This document shows, piece by piece, positions 46,808 to 55,124 of a stretch of 64,000 nt of DNA. The stretch is taken from assembly GCA_016191225.1 (NCBI GenBank), contig JACPPC010000021.1, positions 62,001-126,000 on the forward strand. The letters run 5' to 3'. The position numbers and the translations under genes are program-made. The DNA is from Gemmatimonadota bacterium. Lineage in GTDB: Bacteria; Gemmatimonadota; Gemmatimonadetes; Gemmatimonadales; Gemmatimonadaceae. The first letter of the stretch is position 1, and every line of letters starts with the position of its first letter. The notes under the pieces were generated by a model that saw only the letters and a program-made list of their open reading frames with translations, did no database searches and was not told where the DNA came from.

Positions 46808-47970
46808 GCGACGCCGTCCTCGTTTCAGCCCGCGGGGCGGGCCGGTGGCTGCGCGGCCACCCCTGGATCTTCGCCACCGACCTGCTCGGCTCCCCGGGCG
46901 ACCGCGCGGGAGTGGTGGCCGTGCGCGAGCGCAACGGACGCCCGCTCGGCTGGGCGCTCTACAGCCCCGCGTCGCAGATCGCCCTCCGCCTCCTCGACCG
47001 CGACGCCGGCGCCACGATCGATGCCGGATGGTGGCGGGCCCGCATCGCTGCGGCGATCGAGCGGCGGGCCGCCCTCGCCACGCGTGCCACCGCGCACCGG
47101 CTCGTGCACGGCGAGGGCGACGCCCTGCCGTCGCTCGTGGTCGACCGCTACGACCGGTGGCTCGTGGTGCAGTTCATGAGCGCCGGCCTCGAAACCTGCC
47201 GCGGTGCGGTCGTCGACGCGCTGCGCGACCTCGCCGAGCCGGCCGGCATCCTCGCCCGGAACGACGCCGCCCTGCGGGCGAAGGAGCAGCTCCCGCTCGG
47301 CGTCGAGCTCCTCGACGGCAGCGTGCCGCGCGAGATCGAGGTCACCGAGCACGGCGTGCGGTACCTGGCGGCGCCGTGGGACGGGCAGAAGACAGGCGCC
47401 TTCCTCGACCAGCGCGAGAACCGCGTCGCCGTCGGGGCGGTGGCCCGTGGCCGCGCGCTCGACTGCTTCGCCTACCACGGCTCGTTCGCGCTCCACCTCG
47501 CCGGCGGCGCCCGCGAGGTCACCGCCCTCGACAGCTCGGGCCCGGCCCTCGAGCGGGCCCGTGCCAACGCCGCCCTCAACGGGTTCACCAACCTCACCAC
47601 CGTCGAGGCCGACGCCTTCGAGTGGCTGCGCGAGGCCGAGCGGCGGCGCGAGCGATTCGACACGATTGCGCTCGACCCGCCGGCATTCGCCAAGAACAAG
47701 CCGTCGCTCCCCGCCGCCGTGCGCGGTTACACCGAGGTGAACCTCCGCGCCATGCGGCTCCTCGCCCCCGGCGGCATGCTCTTCACGGCCAGCTGCTCCT
47801 TTCACCTCGGCCGGCCGATGTTCCTCGACATGCTGCAGCAGGCCGCGCAGGACAGCGGGCGCCGCCTCGCACTCCGGGCCTTCACCGGCCAGCCATCGGA
47901 TCACCCCGAGGTGCTCGGCATCCCCGAGACCGGCTACATCAAGGGCGCGATGCTCGAGGCGCTGGAGTAG
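46804..47970 (+). CDS. rlmI: 23S rRNA (cytosine-C5)-methyltransferase RlmI-like
   Basis: A 388-residue class I SAM-dependent RNA methyltransferase. The N-terminal PUA domain (about 1-75, GHPWIFATDLLG) binds RNA, then an EEHEC-type linker domain, then the Rossmann fold with the family motif GQKTGAFLDQRENR, ALDCFAYHGSFALHLA (SAM site), ALDPPAFAKNK (DPP motif) and the catalytic Cys in FTASCSFH. E. coli RlmI methylates C1962 of 23S rRNA; the exact target here is inferred. It overlaps thiE as ATGA. Confidence 0.9.
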   Translation: MSDAVLVSARGAGRWLRGHPWIFATDLLGSPGDRAGVVAVRERNGRPLGWALYSPASQIALRLLDRDAGATIDAGWWRARIAAAIERRAALATRATAHRLVHGEGDALPSLVVDRYDRWLVVQFMSAGLETCRGAVVDALRDLAEPAGILARNDAALRAKEQLPLGVELLDGSVPREIEVTEHGVRYLAAPWDGQKTGAFLDQRENRVAVGAVARGRALDCFAYHGSFALHLAGGAREVTALDSSGPALERARANAALNGFTNLTTVEADAFEWLREAERRRERFDTIALDPPAFAKNKPSLPAAVRGYTEVNLRAMRLLAPGGMLFTASCSFHLGRPMFLDMLQQAAQDSGRRLALRAFTGQPSDHPEVLGIPETGYIKGAMLEALE

Positions 47971-48017
47971 GTCCGCCGTCGTCCGGAGCGAGGCCAGGGG
48001 CCTGCTTGTGCCTCCCG

Positions 48018-48054
48018 GCTCGACGGCGCGGCGCCACGCGCCGCGCCGTCGAGC
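48018..48054. terminator. Bidirectional terminator between rlmI and mutM
   Basis: A 16-bp perfect stem (48018-48033 with 48039-48054) and 5-base loop lie between the converging rlmI and mutM stops, so it can end both transcripts. Confidence 0.7.
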
Positions 48055-48080
48055 GATCGCGTGAGCGCCCGCTCCATCCC

Positions 48081-48860
48081 CTACACCCGCTGGCACCTCG
48101 GGCACCAGTACGTCGACCGCTGCCCCTGCACGAGCCGCCGGATCGCCGCACCGCACCGGTGGCATGGTGCGCCCTCGCGGTCGTACACGAGGAATTCGTG
48201 GCTCTCGCCCTCCTCATGCCGCCCCTCGCGCGCCATCCCGCGCGCGAGCGCCTTGCGGATGCCCGCCAGCAGTCGCGTCACGCGCGCGGGCGCGAGCGAC
48301 GCCGCGCTCGCGCGCGGACTCAGCTGTGCGTGCCACAGTGCCTCGCTCGCGTAGATGTTGCCGATTCCCGCCAGCAGGCGCTGGTCGAGCAGCACCGTCT
48401 TGATCGCCCCGCGCCGCCCCCGCAGCGCGGCGCGCAGCCAGTCCGCCGTCAGCGTCGGGTCGTCGGCCTCCGGACCGAGCGCGGGCAGGTCGGCGACGCC
48501 GCGCACGAAGGCAACCGTCGCGAGGGCCCGCGAATCGGAGAGCACCACGGTCGTGGCATCGTCGAGCTCGAGGGCGAACCGTACATGGGCCGGCGATGGC
48601 GCCCCCGTGGCGTGCCATTCCCAGTCTCCCGTCATGCGGAAGTGCACGTGCAACAGTGCCCCGCTGTCGAGGTGCAGCAGCTGGTGCTTGCCGCGCCGCG
48701 ACACCTCGCGCACCGTACGGCCGGCGAGTGACCGCAACCGCGCTGGCGTCATGCTGCGCCGCAACGACCGGTGCAGCGCCCGCGCCCGCACGATCGCGCG
48801 GCCCACGAGCGCCACCCGCAGTCGTCGCACCGCGTGCTCGACCTCCGGGAGTTCCGGCAT
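48081..48860 (-). CDS. mutM: Formamidopyrimidine-DNA glycosylase (Fpg/MutM)
   Basis: A 259-residue bifunctional glycosylase/AP lyase that removes oxidised purines. The start PELPEVE is diagnostic, with Pro2 as the catalytic amine and Glu3. K58 in RRGKHQLLHL matches the conserved Lys of the active site; the helix-two-turn-helix (LAGIGNIYASEALW) and a C-terminal zinc finger of the form CHRCG...CPRCQ are intact. Slightly shorter than the usual 270. It is convergent with rlmI and divergent from the next gene. Confidence 0.95.
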   Translation of the reverse strand: MPELPEVEHAVRRLRVALVGRAIVRARALHRSLRRSMTPARLRSLAGRTVREVSRRGKHQLLHLDSGALLHVHFRMTGDWEWHATGAPSPAHVRFALELDDATTVVLSDSRALATVAFVRGVADLPALGPEADDPTLTADWLRAALRGRRGAIKTVLLDQRLLAGIGNIYASEALWHAQLSPRASAASLAPARVTRLLAGIRKALARGMAREGRHEEGESHEFLVYDREGAPCHRCGAAIRRLVQGQRSTYWCPRCQRV

Positions 48861-49021
48861 GCCCCGCAAGCTAGCTCGTGCAAGGACCCCGGCACCGCCG
48901 CCGTCGCCGAGCACGGTCCGCGCGGCTGTTCCGCGCCGGCACCGGTGGGTCGGCCGCGTTTCGCGCCTTGATGCCGAATCTCCGGCGATTCGTCCCAGGC
49001 CGCCATCGTCGGCATCCTTGG

Positions 49022-49027
49022 TAGTAT
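49022..49027 (+). promoter_or_regulatory. -10 element at leaderless spacing
   Basis: TAGTAT ends 7 bases before the ATG at 49035, so transcription would start at or beside the start codon, and no ribosome-binding site lies between. No good -35 was found. Confidence 0.35.
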
Positions 49028-49034
49028 TCCCGCC

Positions 49035-50759
49035 ATGCGCATCCTTTCTCCCGCGGTCACCTCCCTGCTCGGCGCGCTCGTGCTCGCGGCGGCGCCCGCG
49101 CGGGCCCAGCGGCTGCGCGGCGAGGTCGTGTTCGCCGACAGCGTTACCCCGGCTCGGGCGGTGATCGTCAACGTCACCGACTCCGCGGGCACGGTGGTGG
49201 CGCGCACCCTCACCTCGTCGGTCGGGAGCTTCGTCGTCGACCTGACGCGCGAGGGCCGCTACCGCGTTCGCCTGCTGCGCATCGGGTTCCAGCCCACCGA
49301 GTCGCCGGCCACCCTCGTGCGCACCGGCACGCCCGTCACCCTGCGCCTCGTGTTGCTCGGCGCACCGGTCACCCTCGCCCGCGTCACCGTGCGGGGCGAG
49401 CGCGAGTGCCGCATCCGCCCCGACTCGGCCCAGGAGGTCTTCCGCCTCTGGGACGAGGCGCGCAAGGCGCTCTCCGCGGCGCAGCTGGCGCTCACCAGCG
49501 GGCGGCTCGACAGCGAATGGCTGCGCTACCAGCGCCGCAGCTCGGCCACCGACGAGACGCTGTACGAGGACTCCGTCGGCACCGGCAGCGGTCGCACGGC
49601 GCGCCCATTCGTGAGCGAGGCACCCGCGTCGCTGGCGCGCCTCGGATATCGTCGCGACATCGGCGGCACCGCCGTGTACCTGGGCCCCGACGGCGAGGCG
49701 CTGCTCTCGGAGGAGTTCGCCGCCACGCACTGCTTTCGCCTCCGGCCACCGCCCGACGGGCACCCCGGATGGATCGGTGCCGAGTTCGAGCCGGCACGGG
49801 AGCGCAATGGCATCGTCGACATCGCGGGGACCGCGTGGCTGGACCGGGCCTCCGCGGAGCTGCAGCTGGTCGAGTTCGGCTACACCAACGTCCCGGTCGA
49901 GGTGCGGCGCGCGGGGATCGGCGGGCGCATCGAGTACGCGCGCCTCGCGAGCGGCGAGTTCGCGCTCAACCGGTGGCAGATCCGCCTCCCCGGCACGCGC
50001 GACGCATTGCTGCGGGTGCGCGACGGCGGGTTCGAGCACACCGAGACCCGGCGACAGGTCACGCGCCTCAACGTGAGTGGCGGCGAGCTGCGGGCCGTGC
50101 GGGCCGACGGCGACGAGTCGTACCGGCGCGAGTCCGGCGCACTCGACGTCCGGCTTGGCACCGCGTCCGGCGTCCTGCACGCCGCCGGCGCCACGCTGGC
50201 ATTCGCGGGCGCGCCCTATCTCGGCCTCGCCGACAGCGCCGGGATTGCACACCTCCAGCGCATCCCCCCGGGGACCTACCGCGTCGGCATCACCACGCCG
50301 GAGATGCGCGACCTCGTCGTCCGTCCCCTGTGGCGCGAGCTGACGGTGGCGGACGGCGACCGGACGGCCAGCGCGAGCCTCACCTTCTCCGACGACGACC
50401 TCCTGGCGGCCGCCTGCGGCGATGCCGGCGTGCGCCGGCGCGAGGTGCTCGTCTTTGGCGTCGCCCTCGACGCCGACGGAGAACCGTGGTCCAACGACTC
50501 GGTGCAGGTGCACTGGACGGCGGACGCCGTCCCCGACACCGGCGATCCGGGCCCCGTGCGATGGAGGGGGCGCCGCGCTCCCACCGACGAGTTCGGCCGC
50601 TGGTCGACCTGCGAGGTGCCGCGCAACGTCACCTTGGTCGTGGGCGCCGTGACCGAGTCCCCCGCCAGCCTGGCCCGGCGCGTGCGCATCGACGCCGGCC
50701 AGCCGGTCGTGCACCTGCGCCTGCCCGTCGTGCCTCGGAGGGGGCAGCCTCCGGCGTAG
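49035..50759 (+). CDS. Secreted protein with carboxypeptidase-regulatory-like domains
   Basis: A 574-residue protein. A signal peptide (about 1-24, ending APARAQ) precedes a CarboxypepD_reg-like beta-sandwich (GEVVFADSVTPARAVIVNV, then VDLTREGRYRVRLLRIGF). The middle is a beta-rich domain; two further sandwich-like segments follow (GLADSAGIAHLQRIPPGTYRV and ALDADGEPWSNDSVQVHWT). Such plug-like sandwiches occur in SusC-type and stand-alone surface proteins. The only distinctive Cys residues are at CRIRPDS, HCFRL and CGDAG. No partner gene is adjacent; the downstream gene converges with it. Confidence 0.7.
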   Translation: MRILSPAVTSLLGALVLAAAPARAQRLRGEVVFADSVTPARAVIVNVTDSAGTVVARTLTSSVGSFVVDLTREGRYRVRLLRIGFQPTESPATLVRTGTPVTLRLVLLGAPVTLARVTVRGERECRIRPDSAQEVFRLWDEARKALSAAQLALTSGRLDSEWLRYQRRSSATDETLYEDSVGTGSGRTARPFVSEAPASLARLGYRRDIGGTAVYLGPDGEALLSEEFAATHCFRLRPPPDGHPGWIGAEFEPARERNGIVDIAGTAWLDRASAELQLVEFGYTNVPVEVRRAGIGGRIEYARLASGEFALNRWQIRLPGTRDALLRVRDGGFEHTETRRQVTRLNVSGGELRAVRADGDESYRRESGALDVRLGTASGVLHAAGATLAFAGAPYLGLADSAGIAHLQRIPPGTYRVGITTPEMRDLVVRPLWRELTVADGDRTASASLTFSDDDLLAAACGDAGVRRREVLVFGVALDADGEPWSNDSVQVHWTADAVPDTGDPGPVRWRGRRAPTDEFGRWSTCEVPRNVTLVVGAVTESPASLARRVRIDAGQPVVHLRLPVVPRRGQPPA

Positions 50760-50783
50760 CTCCGATCGCCGAGGCGCCCCCGG

Positions 50784-52406
50784 CTATCGCGGTACCGGGC
50801 TCCCGGCGCGTGCCGGGGCACCACGGGCATCCGCCTGCCGCCAGTTGCGGTCAAGCGCCGCCCGCGCCTCGGTCGCCACCGCCGGGTCGCCGACCGCCGT
50901 GGCGGCGCGCACCAGGCCGTCGAGTGCCGACGAGCGCCCCGGATTCCGGTCGAGCGCGGTGGCAAAGGCGCGCTGCGCGTCGGCAGCGCGGCCCGACGCG
51001 AGCAGGAGTTCGCCGAGCGCCTCGTACGGCGGCAACGGAATCGCCGGCGGCCCGAATTCCACGGGAAGCGAGTCGTGAAGCTCGGCCGCCGCTCGCGCGA
51101 ACTCCACCCCCCGCGCGAGCATCCCCCCGTGGGCGGCGATCGACGCATCGAGCAGCCGCTCCATCACGCGCACCTGCTCGCGCTCGATCACCGCGTCGGC
51201 GTCGGTTCCGGCGATGGCCTCGCGCACGGCGCCAAGCCGGCGCCACGCGGTGCGCGCAAGGCTCGAGTCGCCGCGATTGGAGGCCGCGATCCCGACCGTG
51301 AAGGCGTTGAGCGCTCGCGCGTATCCCCCCGCCGTGGAGTCGAGCAGCCCGCCCAGGAGCGGGCTCGACCACGCGTTCGACGCCAGCACCTGCGCCGCGC
51401 GAACTTGCGCCACGGCCCGGGCCAGTCGGGCGCGGCCGGCGGCCGTGCGCGCCTGCGCCGAGTCAAGCAACTCACCGGCCGCGCGAAACCTCCCCTGCTG
51501 CTGGTAGCCGTAGGCCAGCCACGAGAGGTAGTGGCCGCTCAGCCCGTTGCTGGCCTCGAGCGCAATCGTGTTCAGCGCGTTGCTCTCCTCCCACATGCCG
51601 AGGGCGAGGAAGATGTGGGTGGTCATGTGCTGCGCATGCGCCGCCGTCGGGGCGATACCGGAGTATGCCCGCGCCGCCCGGAGCCCCAGCACCGCGTGCG
51701 TCGGGTCGTCGAAGCTGTGGATCACGAAGTGCGCCGCCCCCGGGTGCCGGGGACTCCGCTCGAAGATGCGCTGCGCGATCGCGCCCGCCCGCATGTAATC
51801 GGGCACGCTGCGCACCCCTTGGTTGAGTCCGAGCCATGCGAGCGCCGTGAAGACCTGCACCTCGTCGTCCTCCGGGTATGCCGCCGCCATTCGCTGCATC
51901 TCCCGCAGCCAGAGCGTGTCGCGCCGCGCCTTGCTCCCCTCGCCGTAGAGCACCTCGGCGGCGTGGAGCCAGGCCTTCTCACGGGGCGTCGGGGCAAGGG
52001 CCGCCCGCGCCGCCGCGGTGGGCGCGAGGCGGGCGAGAATCGTGCGCGCGCTGTCGCGCTCCTGCTGGTTCCACACCGGGTGGTGCAGCGTCATGGCCTC
52101 GCCCCAGTAGGCGAGCGCAAAGGTCGGGGCGAGCCGCTCGGCGTCGCGAAAGGCGGCCCGCGCGTCGGCGTACTCGAAGGAGTGCATGTACAGTACGCCC
52201 TCGATGAACTTCGCCTGCGCGGCAGGGGGAGCGGACGTGGGAAAGGAGATCGTGCCAAGGCGTGCCGTGGATCCCGGCGAGGTCGACACGGCATCGTGCT
52301 GGTGGGTGCCGCCCTGGGCGGTGGCGCGACGCGGGCTGGCGAGCAGCACGAGCAACGCTACCAGCGCGGAGCAGGGGGGGAACATCAGGCAGCGCGCGCG
52401 ACGCAT
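50784..52406 (-). CDS. Secreted TPR-like repeat protein
   Basis: A 540-residue protein from the ATG at 52406, with a signal peptide (about 8-30, LVALLVLLASPRRATAQ). TPR-type helices recur: FIEGVLYMHSFEYADARAAF then AERLAPTFALAYWGEAMTLH, later HPGAAHFVIHSFDDPTHA and ALGELLLASGRAADAQRAF with ALDRNPGRSSALDGLVRA. His-rich patches (GGTHQHD; MTTHIFLALG) are notable. It resembles secreted TPR proteins of metal- or substrate-handling type, but no function can be named. Confidence 0.72.
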   Translation of the reverse strand: MRRARCLMFPPCSALVALLVLLASPRRATAQGGTHQHDAVSTSPGSTARLGTISFPTSAPPAAQAKFIEGVLYMHSFEYADARAAFRDAERLAPTFALAYWGEAMTLHHPVWNQQERDSARTILARLAPTAAARAALAPTPREKAWLHAAEVLYGEGSKARRDTLWLREMQRMAAAYPEDDEVQVFTALAWLGLNQGVRSVPDYMRAGAIAQRIFERSPRHPGAAHFVIHSFDDPTHAVLGLRAARAYSGIAPTAAHAQHMTTHIFLALGMWEESNALNTIALEASNGLSGHYLSWLAYGYQQQGRFRAAGELLDSAQARTAAGRARLARAVAQVRAAQVLASNAWSSPLLGGLLDSTAGGYARALNAFTVGIAASNRGDSSLARTAWRRLGAVREAIAGTDADAVIEREQVRVMERLLDASIAAHGGMLARGVEFARAAAELHDSLPVEFGPPAIPLPPYEALGELLLASGRAADAQRAFATALDRNPGRSSALDGLVRAATAVGDPAVATEARAALDRNWRQADARGAPARAGSPVPR

Positions 52407-52623
52407 GGGGTCGGGCCCTCCAGATGGGTGCAGTGCGCGGACAATACTGTGCGCGGCGCCGTGAAGCGAGCAAGCTGGAGCGCTGTTCATCTGTGACGCT
52501 GGCTGCAAACATATGATTATCGCGCCGAGTCATCTTCAGCCTTGTGAGCAGGTTGCCTATTGCGTCTCACCTCAATTCTCCCATATTGGCGGGCAGACAA
52601 TTCCCCAGAAGGCCGGTGCCCTG

Positions 52624-53388
52624 ATGGTCCAGCAGCGATCCCTCCGACACGAATATGAGCTCTACGTCGAGAGCGAGATCGAGCGCTACAAGGACACCAT
52701 TCCCCGCCACGCCCTGCTCGCGATCGGTGACGAGGCGGTCGCGTCGCTCGAGTCGCAGGCGCAGATGGGTTTCAGCGAGCTCCTCCTCGTCGAGGAAGTC
52801 GACCGGATCATTCGCAAGCGGCTGCGCGTTCCCGCCTACGACACCTGGAAGCGGCGTCGCATCCGGCAGATCGAGAAGTTCCGCGACCCGCAGCACTGGG
52901 GACTCTCGCCAGCCGCTCCGCTCGTGCGCGTCTCGCAGCAGGACGACGCCCGCGTGCTCGTGGCCGGCGCCCCCGACGAGAGCTCCGCCCTCTTTCTTGC
53001 GGCGAACGGCTGCCAGGTCACCGCGCTCGACGGCGACGAGGACGTCGTGGAGCGCGTGATGCACGCCGCGCTCGCCGCCGGCCTCGCCGAGCGCGTGCAC
53101 GGGGTGGTGGCCGGGCTCGAGAGCTGGAATCCCGAGGGGCCGATAACGGGCGTCGTCTGCTCGGCCGAGGCGCTGGCCGGCATCACCGCGAGCGAGCGCG
53201 GCCGCGTGATCGACGTGCTCAAGAGCGCGACCCGCGACGGTGGCGTGCACCTGGTGCAGACGATCATCGCCGGCGCGTCGGCGCTGACCCTCGAGGAGCT
53301 GCGGCGGCGATACCACGGATGGGACATCTCCGTGGAGCGGAGCGCGGGGCTGACCTCCTCGTTCCTCGCGCGAAAGGGACCCGCCTGA
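52624..53388 (+). CDS. SAM-methyltransferase-like protein with helical N-domain
   Basis: A 254-residue protein. The ATG at 52624 has an AGAAGG site 11 bases upstream. The first 95 residues are charged helices (LRHEYELYVESEIERYKDTI, then FSELLLVEEVDRIIRKRL). After residue 105 a Rossmann-like fold follows the class I methyltransferase order: ARVLVAGAPDESSALFLA (motif I, degenerate), VTALDGDEDVVERVMHAA (acidic loop), GVVCSAEALAGI and DGGVHLVQTIIAG. The glycine-rich loop is atypical, so it may not bind SAM. Unnamed family; function unknown. Confidence 0.6.
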   Translation: MVQQRSLRHEYELYVESEIERYKDTIPRHALLAIGDEAVASLESQAQMGFSELLLVEEVDRIIRKRLRVPAYDTWKRRRIRQIEKFRDPQHWGLSPAAPLVRVSQQDDARVLVAGAPDESSALFLAANGCQVTALDGDEDVVERVMHAALAAGLAERVHGVVAGLESWNPEGPITGVVCSAEALAGITASERGRVIDVLKSATRDGGVHLVQTIIAGASALTLEELRRRYHGWDISVERSAGLTSSFLARKGPA

Positions 53389-53397
53389 CGGTTTCAC

Positions 53398-53427
53398 CTC
53401 GTGTCCGCACGACACGAGCCAAGTTTT
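53398..53427 (+). terminator. Terminator of the methyltransferase-like gene
   Basis: An 8-bp stem (53398-53405 with 53411-53418), 5-base loop, followed by AAGTTTT, 10 bases after the stop codon. The same right-arm sequence recurs once at 53445-53453. Confidence 0.55.
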
Positions 53428-53593
53428 CGGGCGGGTGTCAGGGGGACACGAGCAGCGATTCGCGCGAGCCGGGGCGCATCGGCAAGTCATTGTGGATCAT
53501 GCACTTGTCTCATGGATCCGCACTGGCACCGAAGCTGCAATGGCTCTCATCGGCGAGACATCCCGTCTCGCAAGCCGGGCGAGGGCCCTTTCC

Positions 53594-53746
53594 ATGATAG
53601 ACGAACGCGGCCAGCAGGAGCAGGAACCCATCGGCATCGTGATCTCGCGCGGGTCACGCGACGAGCGCGCGCCGCGCTTCGCGGCGTATGTCTGGGGTCC
53701 GGCCCCCACGGAACCGGCGGAGGCGCGCGCCGCGCAAGCGGCCTAG
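53594..53746 (+). CDS. Possible small protein of 50 residues
   Basis: An open frame from ATG at 53594 (an in-frame ATG at 53540 adds 18 residues). The sequence IGIVISRGSRDERAPRFAAY then VWGPAPTEPAEARAAQAA has a plausible beta-strand followed by an Ala/Pro/Glu tail and a GC-rich third codon position. No ribosome-binding site is convincing. It converges on the lysine-rich peptide gene and the two share a hairpin. I recognise no family. Confidence 0.4.
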   Translation: MIDERGQQEQEPIGIVISRGSRDERAPRFAAYVWGPAPTEPAEARAAQAA

Positions 53747-53823
53747 GCAGGTCAGGCGCGACCCGTCGCACCGGCGACTCGGCGAGCGGTCCGTATCCCG
53801 CTCGCACTTGGCGCCAGAAGCAC

Positions 53824-53854
53824 GAAGGGGCCGGCGAAAGTCGCCGGCCCCTTC
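53824..53854. terminator. Shared bidirectional hairpin
   Basis: A 14-bp perfect stem (53824-53837 with 53841-53854) with a 3-base loop lies between the small plus-strand ORF and the minus-strand lysine-rich peptide gene, 15 bases from the latter's stop codon. Confidence 0.75.
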
Positions 53855-53869
53855 TGCATTCTCGCTGGA

Positions 53870-53935
53870 CTACTTCTTCTTCTTGGTCGCCTTCTTCTTG
53901 GTGGCCTTCTTCTTGGTCTTCTTCTTGGCAGCCAT
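53870..53935 (-). CDS. 21-residue lysine-rich micropeptide
   Basis: An ATG-to-TAG frame of 21 codons: 13 Lys (all AAG), 4 Ala, 3 Thr and the Met, in the pattern KKKT-KKKAT-KKKAT-KKKK after MAA. A good GGAG site lies 6 bases before the ATG. The composition resembles the tails of histone-H1-like and AlgP-type proteins, which bind DNA or RNA. It is preceded 19 bases upstream by a 45-residue ORF and followed by a strong hairpin, so the gene has a full set of expression signals despite its size. Function unknown. Confidence 0.6.
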   Translation of the reverse strand: MAAKKKTKKKATKKKATKKKK

Positions 53936-53954
53936 TGTGAGCTCCAGAACTGAG

Positions 53955-54092
53955 TTACACCCGGTCGATCCCCCGGTGGATCGTCAGGTGGGACAGCCGC
54001 ACCCGCGTCGGGTCCGGCTCCGCTTGCAGCACCGCGCCGTTCGCGCGGTGCACGAGGAGGTCAGGCAGTTGTGGCGCGCCATGCAGGCACAC
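53955..54092 (-). CDS. Possible 45-residue protein upstream of the lysine-rich peptide
   Basis: A GTG-started frame ending in TAA. 40 of its 45 codons end in G or C, the bias of real genes here, and the C-terminal half (LVHRANGAVLQAEPDPTRVR then LSHLTIHRGIDRV) has the look of a folded small domain. No clear ribosome-binding site precedes the GTG, and the frame is open for only 12 codons further upstream. With the lysine-rich peptide gene 19 bases downstream, it would make a two-gene transcript from the promoter at 54222-54250. Confidence 0.45.
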   Translation of the reverse strand: MCLHGAPQLPDLLVHRANGAVLQAEPDPTRVRLSHLTIHRGIDRV

Positions 54093-54200
54093 GCACCGTA
54101 CACCGTTGACGAATGATGGGACGATTGGTTACGGCGCATGGCGCCGGGCGCACACCAGCGCGGCAGGTGGACACTCGCGCATCGCGATCGGAACGCCTTT

Positions 54201-54214
54201 CGTGATTAATCACG
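54201..54214. promoter_or_regulatory. Perfect palindrome at the predicted transcription start (operator candidate)
   Basis: CGTGATTAATCACG is a perfect 14-bp palindrome beginning about 8 bases after the minus-strand -10. A dimeric repressor bound here would block initiation. Confidence 0.5.
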
Positions 54215-54221
54215 TTGGGCG

Positions 54222-54250
54222 AATATAGGAACGGCCATTTTTTCGCGCAA
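54222..54250 (-). promoter_or_regulatory. Promoter of the small-gene transcript
   Basis: On the minus strand TTGCGC (54245-54250), a 17-base spacer and TATATT (54222-54227) lie in the most AT-rich patch of the region, about 120 bases upstream of the 45-residue ORF. Confidence 0.65.
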
Positions 54251-54332
54251 TAGTTTTCTTTCGGCACGGGCCGCGTCATCATGCGCGTCGCGCATGCGAC
54301 GACCGATCGCCGATCACCGGGAACTCGTTCGC

Positions 54333-55124
54333 ATGGACCTCGGCATCACCGCACGCGTCGCGCTTGTCACCGGCGCATCGAAGGGACTCGGGCGCGCGAT
54401 CGCGCACGCGCTCGCGCGCGAGGGCGCCACGGTGGTGCTCGCCGCGCGGCGCCGTGACGCCGTCGAGGCGGCCGCCGCGGAGGTCGCGCGCGACACCGGC
54501 GCGCGCACCCTCGCCCTCGCCGCCGACCTCTCGCAGGCCGGCGACATCGTCAGGCTGGTGGCGGGAGTGCGCGAGGCGGTCGGCGATCCGGCGATCGTGG
54601 TCGCCAACGCCGGCGGCCCGCCGAGCACCAGCTTTGCCGACACCGCCGACGAGCAGTATGAGGCCGCCATCGCGCAGAACCTGCTGGGCTCGATCAGGCT
54701 CGCGCACGCGACGGTGCCCGCCATGCGCGCCGCGCGCTGGGGGCGCGTGGTCTTCGTCACGTCGATGGCCGCCAAGCAACCGCTCCCCGGGCTCCTCCTA
54801 TCGAACACGGCGCGGGCGGGGCTGCTCGGCTTCGCCAAGTCGCTCGCCAACGAGGTCGCGTGCGACGGGGTGACCGTGCATTGCGCGCTGCCCGGGCACT
54901 TCAACACCGATCGCGCCCGCGAGCTCGCCGAGGCGCGCGCGGCCCGCGACCAGGTGCCGCTGGAGCGGCTGCTCGCCCAGCGCACCGCCGCGATCCCGAT
55001 GGGCCGCTCCGGGGAGCCGTCGGAGTTCGCCGACGTGGTCGCCTTCCTCTGCTCGGCGCGCGCGAGCTTCATGACCGGCACCGCGATCCAGGTCGATGGC
55101 GGCCAGGTGGCGAGCCTGCTGTAG
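54333..55124 (+). CDS. SDR-family oxidoreductase lacking the catalytic Tyr-Lys pair
   Basis: A 263-residue short-chain dehydrogenase-fold protein from the ATG at 54333. The cofactor motif TGASKGLG (13-20) and the NAGGPP loop are intact, and the catalytic Ser is S144. Thirteen residues later, where YxxxK should be, the sequence is SNTAR, so Tyr becomes S157 and Lys becomes R161. This matches the divergent BKR-like SDR subgroup described as lacking the perfect catalytic tetrad. It is upstream of the threonine genes on the same strand, 142 bases from tdh. Confidence 0.85.
   Translation: MDLGITARVALVTGASKGLGRAIAHALAREGATVVLAARRRDAVEAAAAEVARDTGARTLALAADLSQAGDIVRLVAGVREAVGDPAIVVANAGGPPSTSFADTADEQYEAAIAQNLLGSIRLAHATVPAMRAARWGRVVFVTSMAAKQPLPGLLLSNTARAGLLGFAKSLANEVACDGVTVHCALPGHFNTDRARELAEARAARDQVPLERLLAQRTAAIPMGRSGEPSEFADVVAFLCSARASFMTGTAIQVDGGQVASLL

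Noticed and set aside
54061-54282. A 73-codon minus-strand frame over the small-gene promoter
   Set aside because: It spans the -35/-10 and palindrome, has mixed third positions and reads through the AT-rich patch; the 45-codon frame fits better.
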